Source of the DNA: Trinickia symbiotica
Lineage (GTDB): Bacteria; Pseudomonadota; Gammaproteobacteria; Burkholderiales; Burkholderiaceae
Reading direction: 5' to 3'
Assembly: GCF_002934455.1 (NCBI RefSeq)
Contig: NZ_PTIR01000007.1
Span: 1-64,000, forward strand
Length of the DNA: 64,000 nt
Both the position numbers and the translations under genes were made by a program. Below, piece by piece: positions 24,384 through 32,743 of the stretch; positions within the stretch are counted from its first letter, which is position 1; every line of letters begins with the position of its first letter. The notes beneath the pieces are model-generated. The model ran no database searches and had not been told where the DNA came from. It was given only the letters and a program-made list of their open reading frames with translations.

Positions 24384-25897
24384 GATCGCGCCACTTTGAG
24401 GACGCGATAGTAGGCGCGGGCCGACCAGCCGAACCGCTCGCTCGCTTCGCGCAGCAACAACTCGCCCGAGGCGTCGGGGCGGCAGACTTCATCGACTTCG
24501 CGACCGCTCAACTCGCGGTTCATCTTTCCTTGCCGCGCCTGCTGCCGCTTGCGCGCGGCCGCGACGCGGCGCGCTACCGTCGCGCTCGGTTCGCCTTGCG
24601 CGGTCGCGCGCGACGACAGCTCCGTTGCCGTCAGGGCGGGTAGCTCGATCTGTATGTCGATCCGATCTAGCAGTGGACCGGAGAGCTTACGCAGATAGCG
24701 GGCGGCGATTTCGGGCGTGCAGCGGCATCGGCCGGCAGGGTCGCCGCGCCAGCCGCACGGACACGGGTTCATCGCGGCGACGAGCTGACAGGCCGCCGGA
24801 AAGTCCGCCTGCAATGCCGCGCGCGAGATGGTGATGCGACCCGCTTCGAGCGGCTCGCGCAGCGTTTCGAGCACGTGACGGTCGAATTCCGGCAGTTCGT
24901 CGAGAAAGAGCACGCCGAGATGCGCGAGCGTGATCTCGCCCGGTTGCGGCGGATTTCGGCCGCCGACGAGCGCCGCCGCGCTCGTCGAGTGATGCGGCGC
25001 GCGAAACGGCCGTTGCCGCCATTGGGCGGGCGAAAAGCCGAGCACGCTGGCTGAGAGCAGCGCCGCGGAAGTCAACGCCTCTTCGTCGCTCATCGGCGGC
25101 AATAAGCTCGGCAGACGCGCCGCCAACATCGATTTGCCGGCTCCGGGCGGACCGACCATCAGCATGTGATGCCCGCCGGCAGCGGCCACTTCCAGCGCCC
25201 GTCGCGCGCCAGGCTGGCCGATGACGTCGGCCATGTCCGGTGCGACGGCCATCGCCGATCGATCGATCTTCGGGACGGCGAGCGGTTCCAGCCTGCCATC
25301 GGATGAGCCCGCGAGGTGCCCGCAAAGCGACGGCAGATCGGCCGCGCCGTAGACGTCGACACCGGGAACCAGCGCGGCCTCGTAGGCGCTCTCGAGCGGC
25401 AGGTAGAGCTCCGGCGCATGATCGCCTGGCGGCTCGTCGGGCTGGGCGTCGCCGTCATGGCCGCGCTCGCGCGTACCGCTCCACACTTGCTCTGAGCCAT
25501 GGCGGCGCGCCGTTCCGCAAGCCATCGCGAACGCGCCGCGCATCGGGCGCAGCGCACCCGTCAGCGACAGCTCGCCCGCGAACTCGCGCTCGCCGAGCGA
25601 CGACTCGGGGATCTGCCCGCTCGCGGCAAGAATGCCGAGCGCGATCGGCAAGTCGAACCGCCCCGATTCCTTGGGGAGATCGGCCGGCGCCAGGTTCACG
25701 GTGATGCGCCGCACGGGGAAATCGAAGCCGCAGTTCTGCAGCGCGGCTCGCACGCGCTCGCGGCTTTCGCGCACTTCGAGGTCGGGCAAGCCGACGATCG
25801 AAAACGACGGCAGCCCGTTGGCGAGATGAACTTCGACGGTCACTTCAGGCGCACGGCCGGCAGCCGGCGCGCGCGAACGCACCACGGCAAGCGACAT
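24296..25897 (-). CDS. comM: Mg-chelatase-like AAA+ ATPase, branch-migration helicase
   Basis: A 533-residue ComM/YifB protein. In transformable bacteria ComM is a hexameric helicase that extends branch migration during DNA uptake. The N-terminal domain has VEVHLANGLPSFSIVGLPD at about 22-40. The AAA+ core has Walker A as VGPPGAGKSMLA and Walker B as GVLFLDELPEF, with the chelatase-type insert FRAPHHSTS. A cysteine cluster (MNPCPCGWRGDPAGRCRC) lies after the sensor region. AGGAGA precedes the ATG. Its 3' end is the site of the 161-bp duplication, but the gene itself is complete. Confidence 0.94.
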   Translation of the reverse strand: MSLAVVRSRAPAAGRAPEVTVEVHLANGLPSFSIVGLPDLEVRESRERVRAALQNCGFDFPVRRITVNLAPADLPKESGRFDLPIALGILAASGQIPESSLGEREFAGELSLTGALRPMRGAFAMACGTARRHGSEQVWSGTRERGHDGDAQPDEPPGDHAPELYLPLESAYEAALVPGVDVYGAADLPSLCGHLAGSSDGRLEPLAVPKIDRSAMAVAPDMADVIGQPGARRALEVAAAGGHHMLMVGPPGAGKSMLAARLPSLLPPMSDEEALTSAALLSASVLGFSPAQWRQRPFRAPHHSTSAAALVGGRNPPQPGEITLAHLGVLFLDELPEFDRHVLETLREPLEAGRITISRAALQADFPAACQLVAAMNPCPCGWRGDPAGRCRCTPEIAARYLRKLSGPLLDRIDIQIELPALTATELSSRATAQGEPSATVARRVAAARKRQQARQGKMNRELSGREVDEVCRPDASGELLLREASERFGWSARAYYRVLKVARSIADLAGDEAPNAAHVAEAIQYRRVFGTP

Positions 25898-26058
25898 GGA
25901 TTCTCCTGGGGGAGGGCGGCAGCGGAACGCGCCGCCCTTTTCGATGACGAGGGCCGGGATGGCCCTGGCGGAACTGACTGTATGGCTCGCTTGCCGAGCG
26001 CGGGTCTGGCTTTACCTGCTTTAGGGTTCGCTTCGCAAAGATGCCGGTTCGACGAGCC

Positions 26059-26313
26059 TCAAGATTCCTCCGCCGTGGCGAGCTTCTGCTCGAGCTCGGC
26101 GACGCGCCGCTCGAGTTCTTCGAGGCGCGTGCGCGTGCGCAACAGCACCTGAGTCTGCGTGTCGAATTCCTCGCGCGTGACGAGATCGAGCTTCGAGAAA
26201 CCCTGCGACAGCATCGCCTTCACGTTGCGCTCGACGTCTTTCGCGGGCGAATTCTTGAGCAGATCGCTCATGCGCGCCTGAAAGTCCTGAAAGAAATCGT
26301 TCGGTTGCTTCAT
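26059..26313 (-). CDS. ubiK: Ubiquinone biosynthesis accessory factor (BMFP domain)
   Basis: An 84-residue UbiK/YqiC protein. An N-terminal amphipathic helix (NDFFQDFQARMSDLL) is followed by a coiled coil starting near LVTREEFDTQTQVL and ending ELEQKLA; both are family hallmarks. It trimerises, binds membrane lipid and helps the late ubiquinone enzymes. The ATG at 26313 has AGAGGAA upstream. It is encoded alone, between comM and glnK. Confidence 0.9.
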   Translation of the reverse strand: MKQPNDFFQDFQARMSDLLKNSPAKDVERNVKAMLSQGFSKLDLVTREEFDTQTQVLLRTRTRLEELERRVAELEQKLATAEES

Positions 26314-26329
26314 GATGGTTCCTCTTGAT

Positions 26330-26346
26330 TGCACAAAAAACGTGCA
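26330..26346. promoter_or_regulatory. NtrC-type enhancer box
   Basis: TGCAC-N7-GTGCA is an exact match to the core of the enterobacterial NtrC site. It lies about 245 bp upstream of the -24 element of the glnK sigma-54 promoter, within enhancer range. Confidence 0.6.
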
Positions 26347-26383
26347 TTTAGTCGTCAAAGGGCGCGATCCAACGCACCGATGA

Positions 26384-27037
<654 letters not shown>

Positions 27038-27071
27038 GTCGAAAAAGTTAGCGATAAGAGGAAACCGAAAG

Positions 27072-28532
27072 ATGCGCAAATTCCTGATGTCCGTGGCGAT
27101 GGCCGCCACGCTGCTTGCGGGCGGCGTCAGCGCCGCCTTGGCGGACGATGCGGCAAGTGCCGCCGCCGCGTCGGCACCCGCCGCGACCGCCTCCGCACCG
27201 AGCGCCGATGCGTCGGGTGCGGCGGCTGCTTCCGCCGCGGCGCCCGCGTCGGCCGCCGCGGCCTCCGACGCCGCCCCCGCCGCGCCGACCGCTCCGATCT
27301 CGGTCGATTCGTCGAAGATCAATTCGGGCGACACGGCCTGGATGTTGACCTCGACGGCACTCGTTCTGTTCATGACGATTCCGGGCCTCGCGCTCTTTTA
27401 CGGCGGCATGGTCCGCAAGAAGAACGTGCTCGCGACGGTCATGCAGAGCTTTGCGATCACCTGCATCGTGACCGTCCTCTGGACCGTCATCGGCTACAGC
27501 CTCGCGTTCACGCCCGGCAACGCGTTCATCGGCGGCTTGTCGCGCTTCTTCCTTGCCGGCATGAACTACATCAAGGGCGACAAGGCGACGACGCTGACGG
27601 TGAGCCATCTCGCGACGACGATTCCGGAAACGGTCTACTTCGTCTATCAGATGACGTTCGCGATCATCACGCCGGCGCTGATCACGGGCGCGTTCGCGGA
27701 CCGCATGAAGTTCTCGGCGATGATCGTGTTCATGAGCCTCTGGTCGATCATCGTCTACTCGCCGATCGCGCACATGGTGTGGGAGCCGACCGGCTGGCTT
27801 TCGGCGGCGGGCATCCTCGACTTCGCGGGCGGCACGGTCGTGCACATCAACGCTGGTATCGCGGGTCTCGTGTGCGCCCTCGTGCTGGGCAAGCGCGTGG
27901 GCTATGGCCGCGAAGCGATGGCGCCGCACAACCTCGTGCTGACGCTGATGGGCGCGGCGATGCTGTGGGTGGGCTGGTTCGGCTTCAATGCGGGCTCGGC
28001 GGTGGCGGCTGACGGCCGCGCGGGCTTTGCGATGCTGACGACGCAAGTCGCGACGGCCCTGGCGGCGCTCGCGTGGATGTTTGCCGAATGGGTGGCCAAG
28101 GGCAAGCCGTCCGCGCTCGGCATCGCATCGGGCGCCGTGGCGGGTCTCGTGGCGATCACGCCGGCTTCCGGCTACGTCGGGGTAACCGGCGCGTTCGTCA
28201 TCGGCATCGCGGCGGGCGTGATCTGCTTCTGGTCGGCTACGTGGCTCAAGTCCAAGCTCGGCTATGACGATTCGCTCGACTGCTTCGGTGTGCATGGTGT
28301 CGGCGGGATCGTCGGCGCGATTCTGACCGGCGTCTTCGCGGTCAAGGACATCGGCGGCGCCGACGGCAGCGTGATCCTGCAGCTCAAGGGCGTGCTGACC
28401 ACGGTCGTCTACAGTGGTGTCATCAGCTTCGTCCTGCTGAAGCTAATCGACCTCGTCATCGGCCTGCGCGTGGCCGAAGAAGAAGAGCGTGAAGGTCTCG
28501 ACGTCGTGCTGCACGGCGAGCACGTCGAATAA
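27072..28532 (+). CDS. amtB: Ammonium transporter
   Basis: A 486-residue ammonium channel. A signal peptide ends around ALADD (residue 19). A low-complexity linker of about 50 Ala/Ser/Pro residues comes next, then eleven membrane helices beginning TAWMLTSTALVLFMT. The twin-His pore is represented by VHINAGIAGLV and FGVHGVGGIVG. The C-terminal helix (VAEEEEREGLDVVLHGEHVE) is where GlnK docks. The linker is unusual in length for AmtB and is discussed in the findings. An intrinsic terminator follows. Confidence 0.95.
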   Translation: MRKFLMSVAMAATLLAGGVSAALADDAASAAAASAPAATASAPSADASGAAAASAAAPASAAAASDAAPAAPTAPISVDSSKINSGDTAWMLTSTALVLFMTIPGLALFYGGMVRKKNVLATVMQSFAITCIVTVLWTVIGYSLAFTPGNAFIGGLSRFFLAGMNYIKGDKATTLTVSHLATTIPETVYFVYQMTFAIITPALITGAFADRMKFSAMIVFMSLWSIIVYSPIAHMVWEPTGWLSAAGILDFAGGTVVHINAGIAGLVCALVLGKRVGYGREAMAPHNLVLTLMGAAMLWVGWFGFNAGSAVAADGRAGFAMLTTQVATALAALAWMFAEWVAKGKPSALGIASGAVAGLVAITPASGYVGVTGAFVIGIAAGVICFWSATWLKSKLGYDDSLDCFGVHGVGGIVGAILTGVFAVKDIGGADGSVILQLKGVLTTVVYSGVISFVLLKLIDLVIGLRVAEEEEREGLDVVLHGEHVE

Positions 28533-28577
28533 GAAGCAACTCCTCTCTCCAGAAACCGCTCGTACTACAGCGATTCA

Positions 28578-28602
28578 GCCCGCCTTTATGGCGGGCTTTT
28601 TT
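28578..28602 (+). terminator. Intrinsic terminator of glnK-amtB
   Basis: GCCCGCC and GGCGGGC form a perfect 7-bp stem with loop TTTAT, followed by six T residues (28597-28602). It lies 45 bp after the amtB stop. Confidence 0.92.
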
Positions 28603-28671
28603 CACTCGATCTCGGCTCGACGCTTCAAGCAGCAGATCGATTAGTCAGTCCGCGCGCAAGCCTCTCGCAAG

Positions 28672-28700
28672 TTGACCAGGGGCGACCAAATTGGTACGAT
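28672..28700 (+). promoter_or_regulatory. Sigma-70 promoter of the candidate small RNA
   Basis: TTGACC (28672-28677) and TACGAT (28695-28700) are separated by exactly 17 bp. It is one of the better sigma-70 matches in the window and is not in front of any reading frame. Start predicted near 28707. Confidence 0.65.
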
Positions 28701-28706
28701 TGTTGT

Positions 28707-28843
28707 TCAAGGCTACGTGCGAGCGGGTGTAGAAAGCGTAGTGCCGCCCGGGTCACCGGGTCCCACCAGGAGTGGGAGTTTTGTCGCAAGGCAGATAGAG
28801 AGTCCCGCCTACAACGGCCACTTCGAGGTGGCCGTTGGCTTTT
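28707..28843 (+). ncRNA. Candidate structured small RNA between amtB and gshA
   Basis: Roughly 137 nt from the predicted start to the end of the terminator tract. It folds by eye into consecutive stems. CTACG/CGTAG pairs 28713-28717 with 28737-28741. CCCGG/CCGGG lies at 28747-28760. TCCCAC/GTGGGA lies at 28761-28777 with loop CAGGA. A 10-bp terminator stem follows. GCGGG in the first loop can also pair with CCCGC at 28804-28808. There is no convincing reading frame. It does not match 6S, SRP, tmRNA or RNase P RNA by the landmarks I know. It could instead act as a leader of gshA. Confidence 0.6.
28812..28843 (+). terminator. Intrinsic terminator of the candidate small RNA
   Basis: CAACGGCCAC (28812-28821) and GTGGCCGTTG (28828-28837) form a perfect 10-bp stem with a TTCGAG loop. 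GC and then four T residues follow; the T-tract is short but the stem is strong. Confidence 0.75.
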
Positions 28844-29005
28844 CCGAAGCGCTGCGCCCGGATGCGGCGTCCTTCATATGCTGCTTTCGGATGGCTCCCC
28901 TTTCACCCCACCGTCTATCGGGTCAATAGAAAAAGCGATTGCGCCCGAGCCCTTGCGAATGAACGCGCTGCCCCCAAATCGGCAGGGCAATTGCTCCACA
29001 TGCTC

Positions 29006-29011
29006 TACAAT
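29006..29011 (+). promoter_or_regulatory. Candidate -10 element of gshA
   Basis: TACAAT 29 bp upstream of the gshA ATG. The -35 is not clear. Confidence 0.4.
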
Positions 29012-29040
29012 CTTTTTCTCCCCTGTTCCGCGAGTGCTCA

Positions 29041-30330
29041 ATGGTTCCGCACCTAGTTACGGCGTTAAACGGTCCGCTGCTCGATCTCGAGCGGAAGATC
29101 CTCGATGCCACGCCGGCGATCGAGCGGTGGTTCCGCCTCGAGTGGCAGGAACACACGCCGGCGTTTTACTGCTCGGTCGACCTGCGCAACGCGGGCTTCA
29201 AGCTTGCGCCCGTCGACACGAACCTTTTTCCGGGCGCCTTCAACAATCTACCCAATGAAGTGCTGCCGCTCGCCGTCCAGGCCGCCATGGCGTCCATCGA
29301 AAAGATTTGCCCGGACGCGAAGAATCTTCTGATCATTCCCGAGCGCGAGACGCGCAACGCGTTTTATCTCGAGAACGTGGCGCGACTTGCGACGATCATG
29401 CGGCAGGCGGGCCTCAACGTGCGTTTCGGCACGCTCGACGAATCCATCGCGGGACCGGTCACGATCTCCCTCGCCGACGGGCAGAAGATCGTCCTCGAGC
29501 CGCTCGAGCGCACACCGCGCCGACTCGGCTTGAAGAACTTCGACCCCTGCTCGATCCTGCTCAACAACGACCTCTCGGCCGGTGTGCCGCCCGTGCTGGA
29601 GAATCTGCACGAACAGTACGTGCTGCCGCCGATCCATGCAGGCTGGGCCGTGCGGCGTAAATCGACGCACTTCTCCTGCTACGACGACGTGGCGAAGAAG
29701 TTCGCGAAGATCGTCGACATCGATCCGTGGATGGTGAATCCGTACTTCGCGCATGTCGAAGGCGTCGATTTCGAAGCGCGCGCGGGCGACGAAGCGCTCG
29801 CCGGCGCCATCGACGCGGTCATCAAGAAAATCGCGCGCAAGTACCGCGAGTACGGCATCAGCGAAAAGCCTTACGTCGTGATCAAGTCCGATGCGGGAAC
29901 CGACGGCCGCGGCGTCATGACGGTGCACGACGCGAGCGAGGTGACGAGCCTGACCAAGGGCGAGCGCGCGCGCATGTCGACGACGAAGAGCGGCTTGCAA
30001 GTGCACGACGTGATCGTGCAGGAAGGCGTCTATACATTCGAGCGCATTGGCGACGAAGTGGCCGAGCCCGTCGTCTACATGATCGACCGGTATGTCGTCG
30101 GCGGCTTTTACCGCGTGCACGGCAGCCGCGAGCGCGATCAGAACCTGCACGCGCCGGGAATGCACTATGTGCCGCTCGGCTTCGAGCATACGGCGTTGCC
30201 CGATGCGCATGCCAAGCCCGGCGCCGCGCCGCCGAACCGGTTCTATATGTACGGCGTCGTTGCGCGGCTCGGGCTGCTCGCGGCCTCGGTCGAGCTCGAG
30301 AAAACCGACCCGGAGGCCATCCAGGTTTGA
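29041..30330 (+). CDS. gshA: Glutamate--cysteine ligase
   Basis: A 429-residue gamma-glutamylcysteine synthetase of the beta-proteobacterial type, unrelated in sequence to E. coli GshA. Recognisable blocks are FYCSVDLRNAGFKLAPVDTN (23-43), NNDLSAGVP, VIKSDAGTDGRGVMTV (an ATP-grasp-like glycine loop) and FYRVHGSRERDQNLHAPG. It makes the first step of glutathione synthesis; gshB lies 99 bp downstream. No strong ribosome site precedes the ATG. Confidence 0.9.
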   Translation: MVPHLVTALNGPLLDLERKILDATPAIERWFRLEWQEHTPAFYCSVDLRNAGFKLAPVDTNLFPGAFNNLPNEVLPLAVQAAMASIEKICPDAKNLLIIPERETRNAFYLENVARLATIMRQAGLNVRFGTLDESIAGPVTISLADGQKIVLEPLERTPRRLGLKNFDPCSILLNNDLSAGVPPVLENLHEQYVLPPIHAGWAVRRKSTHFSCYDDVAKKFAKIVDIDPWMVNPYFAHVEGVDFEARAGDEALAGAIDAVIKKIARKYREYGISEKPYVVIKSDAGTDGRGVMTVHDASEVTSLTKGERARMSTTKSGLQVHDVIVQEGVYTFERIGDEVAEPVVYMIDRYVVGGFYRVHGSRERDQNLHAPGMHYVPLGFEHTALPDAHAKPGAAPPNRFYMYGVVARLGLLAASVELEKTDPEAIQV

Positions 30331-30429
30331 ACGCCGGCGCCTGGGCGCGGCCCGTGGCCGCGGCGCGGCGTCTTCAATCCTTTCGCGGCATCCCACCAAC
30401 GACAAAGCCCGCCCCGGGGCAGGACCTTC

Positions 30430-31386
30430 ATGGACATCCTTTTCATCGCCGACCCGCTCGCCAAGTTCAAGATCTACAAGGACTCGACCTACACGATGAT
30501 GGCCGAAGCGGCCCGGCGCGGACATGCGCTCTTCGCCTGCGAGCCGAAGCATCTCGCGTGGGCGTCCGGTGACGTCGAAGCGACTGTGCGGCGCGTGACG
30601 CTCGTCGGCGACGAGTCCGATCCGCATCGCCAACCGTGGCACGAGAGCGCTCCGCATGAGAGTCGGTCGCTTGCGTCGTTCGGCGCGGTGCTGATGCGCA
30701 AGGACCCGCCGTTCGATATGGAGTACGTGACTTCGACCTGGCTGCTCGAGCTCGCCGAGCGCGCCGGCGCGCATGTCTTCAATAAACCGCAGGCGATCCG
30801 CGATCATTCCGAGAAGCTCGCGATCGGCGAATTTCCGCAGTTCGTCGCGCCGACGATCGTCACGCGGGATGCCGCACGGCTGCGGGCGTTTCATGCCGAG
30901 CACGGCGATGCCATCTTCAAGCCGCTCGACGGAATGGGAGGCATGGGCGTCTTTCGCGTGAAGAGCGACGGCATGAATCTCGGCTCGATCATCGAAATGC
31001 TGAGCCACGACGGCGTGCGTTCCGTCATGGCGCAGAAGTTCATCCCGGAAATCACGGCGGGCGACAAGCGCATTCTGTTGATCGGCGGCGAGCCGGTGCC
31101 CTATTCGCTTGCGCGCATTCCGCAGGGCAACGAGGTGCGCGGCAATCTGGCCGCGGGTGGGCTTGGCGTCGCGCAGCCGCTCTCGGCGCGCGACCGCGAG
31201 ATCGCGGAGACGCTCGGACCTGTGCTCGCATCGCGCGGGCTGCTGCTCGTCGGGCTCGACGTAATCGGGGACTGGCTGACGGAAGTCAACGTCACGAGCC
31301 CGACATGCTTTCGCGAAATCATGGACCAGACGGGGTTCGATGTGGCGGCGATGTTCATTGACGCATTGGAGCGCGCGGCCGCCTAG
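30430..31386 (+). CDS. gshB: Glutathione synthetase
   Basis: A 318-residue ATP-grasp ligase that adds glycine to gamma-glutamylcysteine. It starts MDILFIADPLAKFKIYKDST. The ATP-grasp elements are IFKPLDGMGGMGVFRV and the metal-binding DVIGDWLTEVNVTSPT near the C-terminus. It is of usual length. The gshA-gshB-EIIA-HPr-EI order is shared by many beta-proteobacteria, linking glutathione synthesis physically to a regulatory PTS. Confidence 0.95.
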   Translation: MDILFIADPLAKFKIYKDSTYTMMAEAARRGHALFACEPKHLAWASGDVEATVRRVTLVGDESDPHRQPWHESAPHESRSLASFGAVLMRKDPPFDMEYVTSTWLLELAERAGAHVFNKPQAIRDHSEKLAIGEFPQFVAPTIVTRDAARLRAFHAEHGDAIFKPLDGMGGMGVFRVKSDGMNLGSIIEMLSHDGVRSVMAQKFIPEITAGDKRILLIGGEPVPYSLARIPQGNEVRGNLAAGGLGVAQPLSARDREIAETLGPVLASRGLLLVGLDVIGDWLTEVNVTSPTCFREIMDQTGFDVAAMFIDALERAAA

Positions 31387-31488
31387 ACGCGCACCGCTCG
31401 AAAGGGTCGCGCCGCCGGTTTGCGCCGACAGTCGAATCGTTCGCAGGCCGACAGCGCGGCGCGAGGAATCGCGCGAAAATGACCCTGC

Positions 31489-31494
31489 TACAAT
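31489..31494 (+). promoter_or_regulatory. Candidate -10 element of the EIIA-Man/HPr genes
   Basis: TACAAT, 124 bp upstream of the EIIA ATG; no good -35 seen. Confidence 0.35.
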
Positions 31495-31617
31495 GCCGGT
31501 CTCGCGGGTGCGGGACGGCATGGCGGCGTCCGCCACCATCGGTGGCGGGCCTGGACAGGGCGCGGCCGGCCGCTCGTTATCGCGCGCACCGCGCCGTTTT
31601 TGGTTGGCAAGACAGAT

Positions 31618-32139
31618 ATGGCAGGCATCCTGATCATCGCGCATGCGCCGCTCGCCACTGCTCTCAAAGAGTGCATCGCGCATATCTACGGCGGGCTTCC
31701 GGCACGCATCGGCGGAATCGATGTCCTTCCCGACTGCGATCCGGCCCAGGTCATTCGCGATGCTGAAGCGGAAATCGATCGGCTGCGAGAAGAAAACGGC
31801 GCGCTCGTTCTGACGGATATGTACGGTGCGACACCGGCGAACATCGCGTGCCGGCTCGCCGGTTCGTCGGACGTGCGCGTGCTCGCGGGAGTCAATTTGC
31901 CGATGCTCGTGCGTGCCGTCTGCTACCGGGCCGCGCCACTCGATCAGCTCGTCGAAAAAGCGTTGATGGGGGCCGCGAAGGGAGTCCATGCGGTGGGGCC
32001 GCAAATGTCGCCGTGCGAGTCAGCCAACGCCACCACTTGTCTGCCGTCCAACGCTTCGGCGGCCGGTGGCGCCATGCCCGCCGCCGCCTCCGTGGTCGGC
32101 GCGTCGCCTCGCGCGGACGAAGGCCCGGCCCAGTCGTAA
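31618..32139 (+). CDS. PTS EIIA component, mannose family
   Basis: A 173-residue cytoplasmic EIIA of the mannose/PTS-IIA-Man superfamily. The phosphoacceptor His is in ILIIAHAPLATAL (residue 8), and TDMYGATPANIA is the usual central block. The domain ends near residue 128; about 45 Ala/Ser/Pro-rich residues follow. No EIIB or EIIC genes are nearby, so it is likely a regulatory phosphate acceptor fed by the HPr and EI encoded next. Start ATG 31618 was chosen over the GTG at 31600. Confidence 0.88.
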   Translation: MAGILIIAHAPLATALKECIAHIYGGLPARIGGIDVLPDCDPAQVIRDAEAEIDRLREENGALVLTDMYGATPANIACRLAGSSDVRVLAGVNLPMLVRAVCYRAAPLDQLVEKALMGAAKGVHAVGPQMSPCESANATTCLPSNASAAGGAMPAAASVVGASPRADEGPAQS

Positions 32140-32183
32140 CCGGCTCCGCTTTTCTCCAATCCTTTGCCCCACCAGGACAACCG

Positions 32184-32453
32184 ATGCTCCAACAAGAAAC
32201 GACGATCGTCAATAAACTGGGCTTGCATGCGCGCGCATCGGCCAAGCTGACCCAACTGGCCGGCAACTTCCAGGCGGAAATCTGGATGACGCGAAACGGG
32301 CGCCGCATCAACGCGAAAAGCATAATGGGCGTGATGATGCTCGCGGCCGGAATCGGAAGCACCGTCACGATCGAGACGGAGGGGCCCGATGAAAAGGAGG
32401 CAATGGACGCACTCTTGAAGCTCATCGCCGATAAATTCGGTGAAGGACAATGA
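32184..32453 (+). CDS. ptsH: Phosphocarrier protein HPr
   Basis: An 89-residue HPr. The phosphoacceptor His15 is in KLGLHARASAKL. The regulatory Ser46 region reads INAKSIMGVMMLAAG, which would let an HPr kinase act on it. It carries phosphate from EI to the EIIA encoded upstream. It starts 44 bp after that gene and ends in an intrinsic terminator, so EIIA and HPr form a unit separate from ptsI. Confidence 0.95.
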   Translation: MLQQETTIVNKLGLHARASAKLTQLAGNFQAEIWMTRNGRRINAKSIMGVMMLAAGIGSTVTIETEGPDEKEAMDALLKLIADKFGEGQ

Positions 32454-32495
32454 ACGTCAGGAGCGGCGCCGGCCGGCGCATCGGGTAATGACAAA

Positions 32496-32519
32496 AGCCG
32501 CGATTTTTCGCGGCTTTTT
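32496..32519 (+). terminator. Intrinsic terminator after ptsH
   Basis: AGCCGCGA and TCGCGGCT form a perfect 8-bp stem with a TTTT loop, followed by a T-run (32515-32519). An A-run precedes the stem. Confidence 0.9.
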
Positions 32520-32643
32520 CTATGTGCGCTAAAACGCAAGCCGTGCGGCCGCTCAAGGCCGTCGGGCAATCGCAATGGCAATGGCGACGCGAGCGCTGCC
32601 CCGCGACGTCTCGTGTCGAAGCATGCATTGCTGCGCCGCACGC

Positions 32644-32672
32644 TGTCAGCCATCGTCGACGGAATCTATAAT
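32644..32672 (+). promoter_or_regulatory. Promoter of ptsI
   Basis: Perfect TATAAT at 32667-32672, with a weak TGTCAG at 32644-32649 and 17-bp spacing. It explains transcription of ptsI after the terminator behind ptsH. Confidence 0.5.
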
Positions 32673-32743
32673 TGCCGATCAGGGTCAAACGCCCATTGCA
32701 GCGGTATTACTCCCGCGGCATCACATAACTCGAGGAGGTGCGC

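Noticed and set aside
28707-28843. 6S, SRP, tmRNA or RNase P RNA as identity of the candidate small RNA
   Set aside because: Length and landmark sequences of those RNAs are not seen; no long central bubble, no GGUCAGG-type SRP loop and no tRNA-like ends.
29248-32004. A 918-codon open frame antisense to gshA, gshB and EIIA
   Set aside because: Its composition (Arg, His, Asp, Ala rich) is that of a shadow frame, and the plus-strand genes are well-known families.
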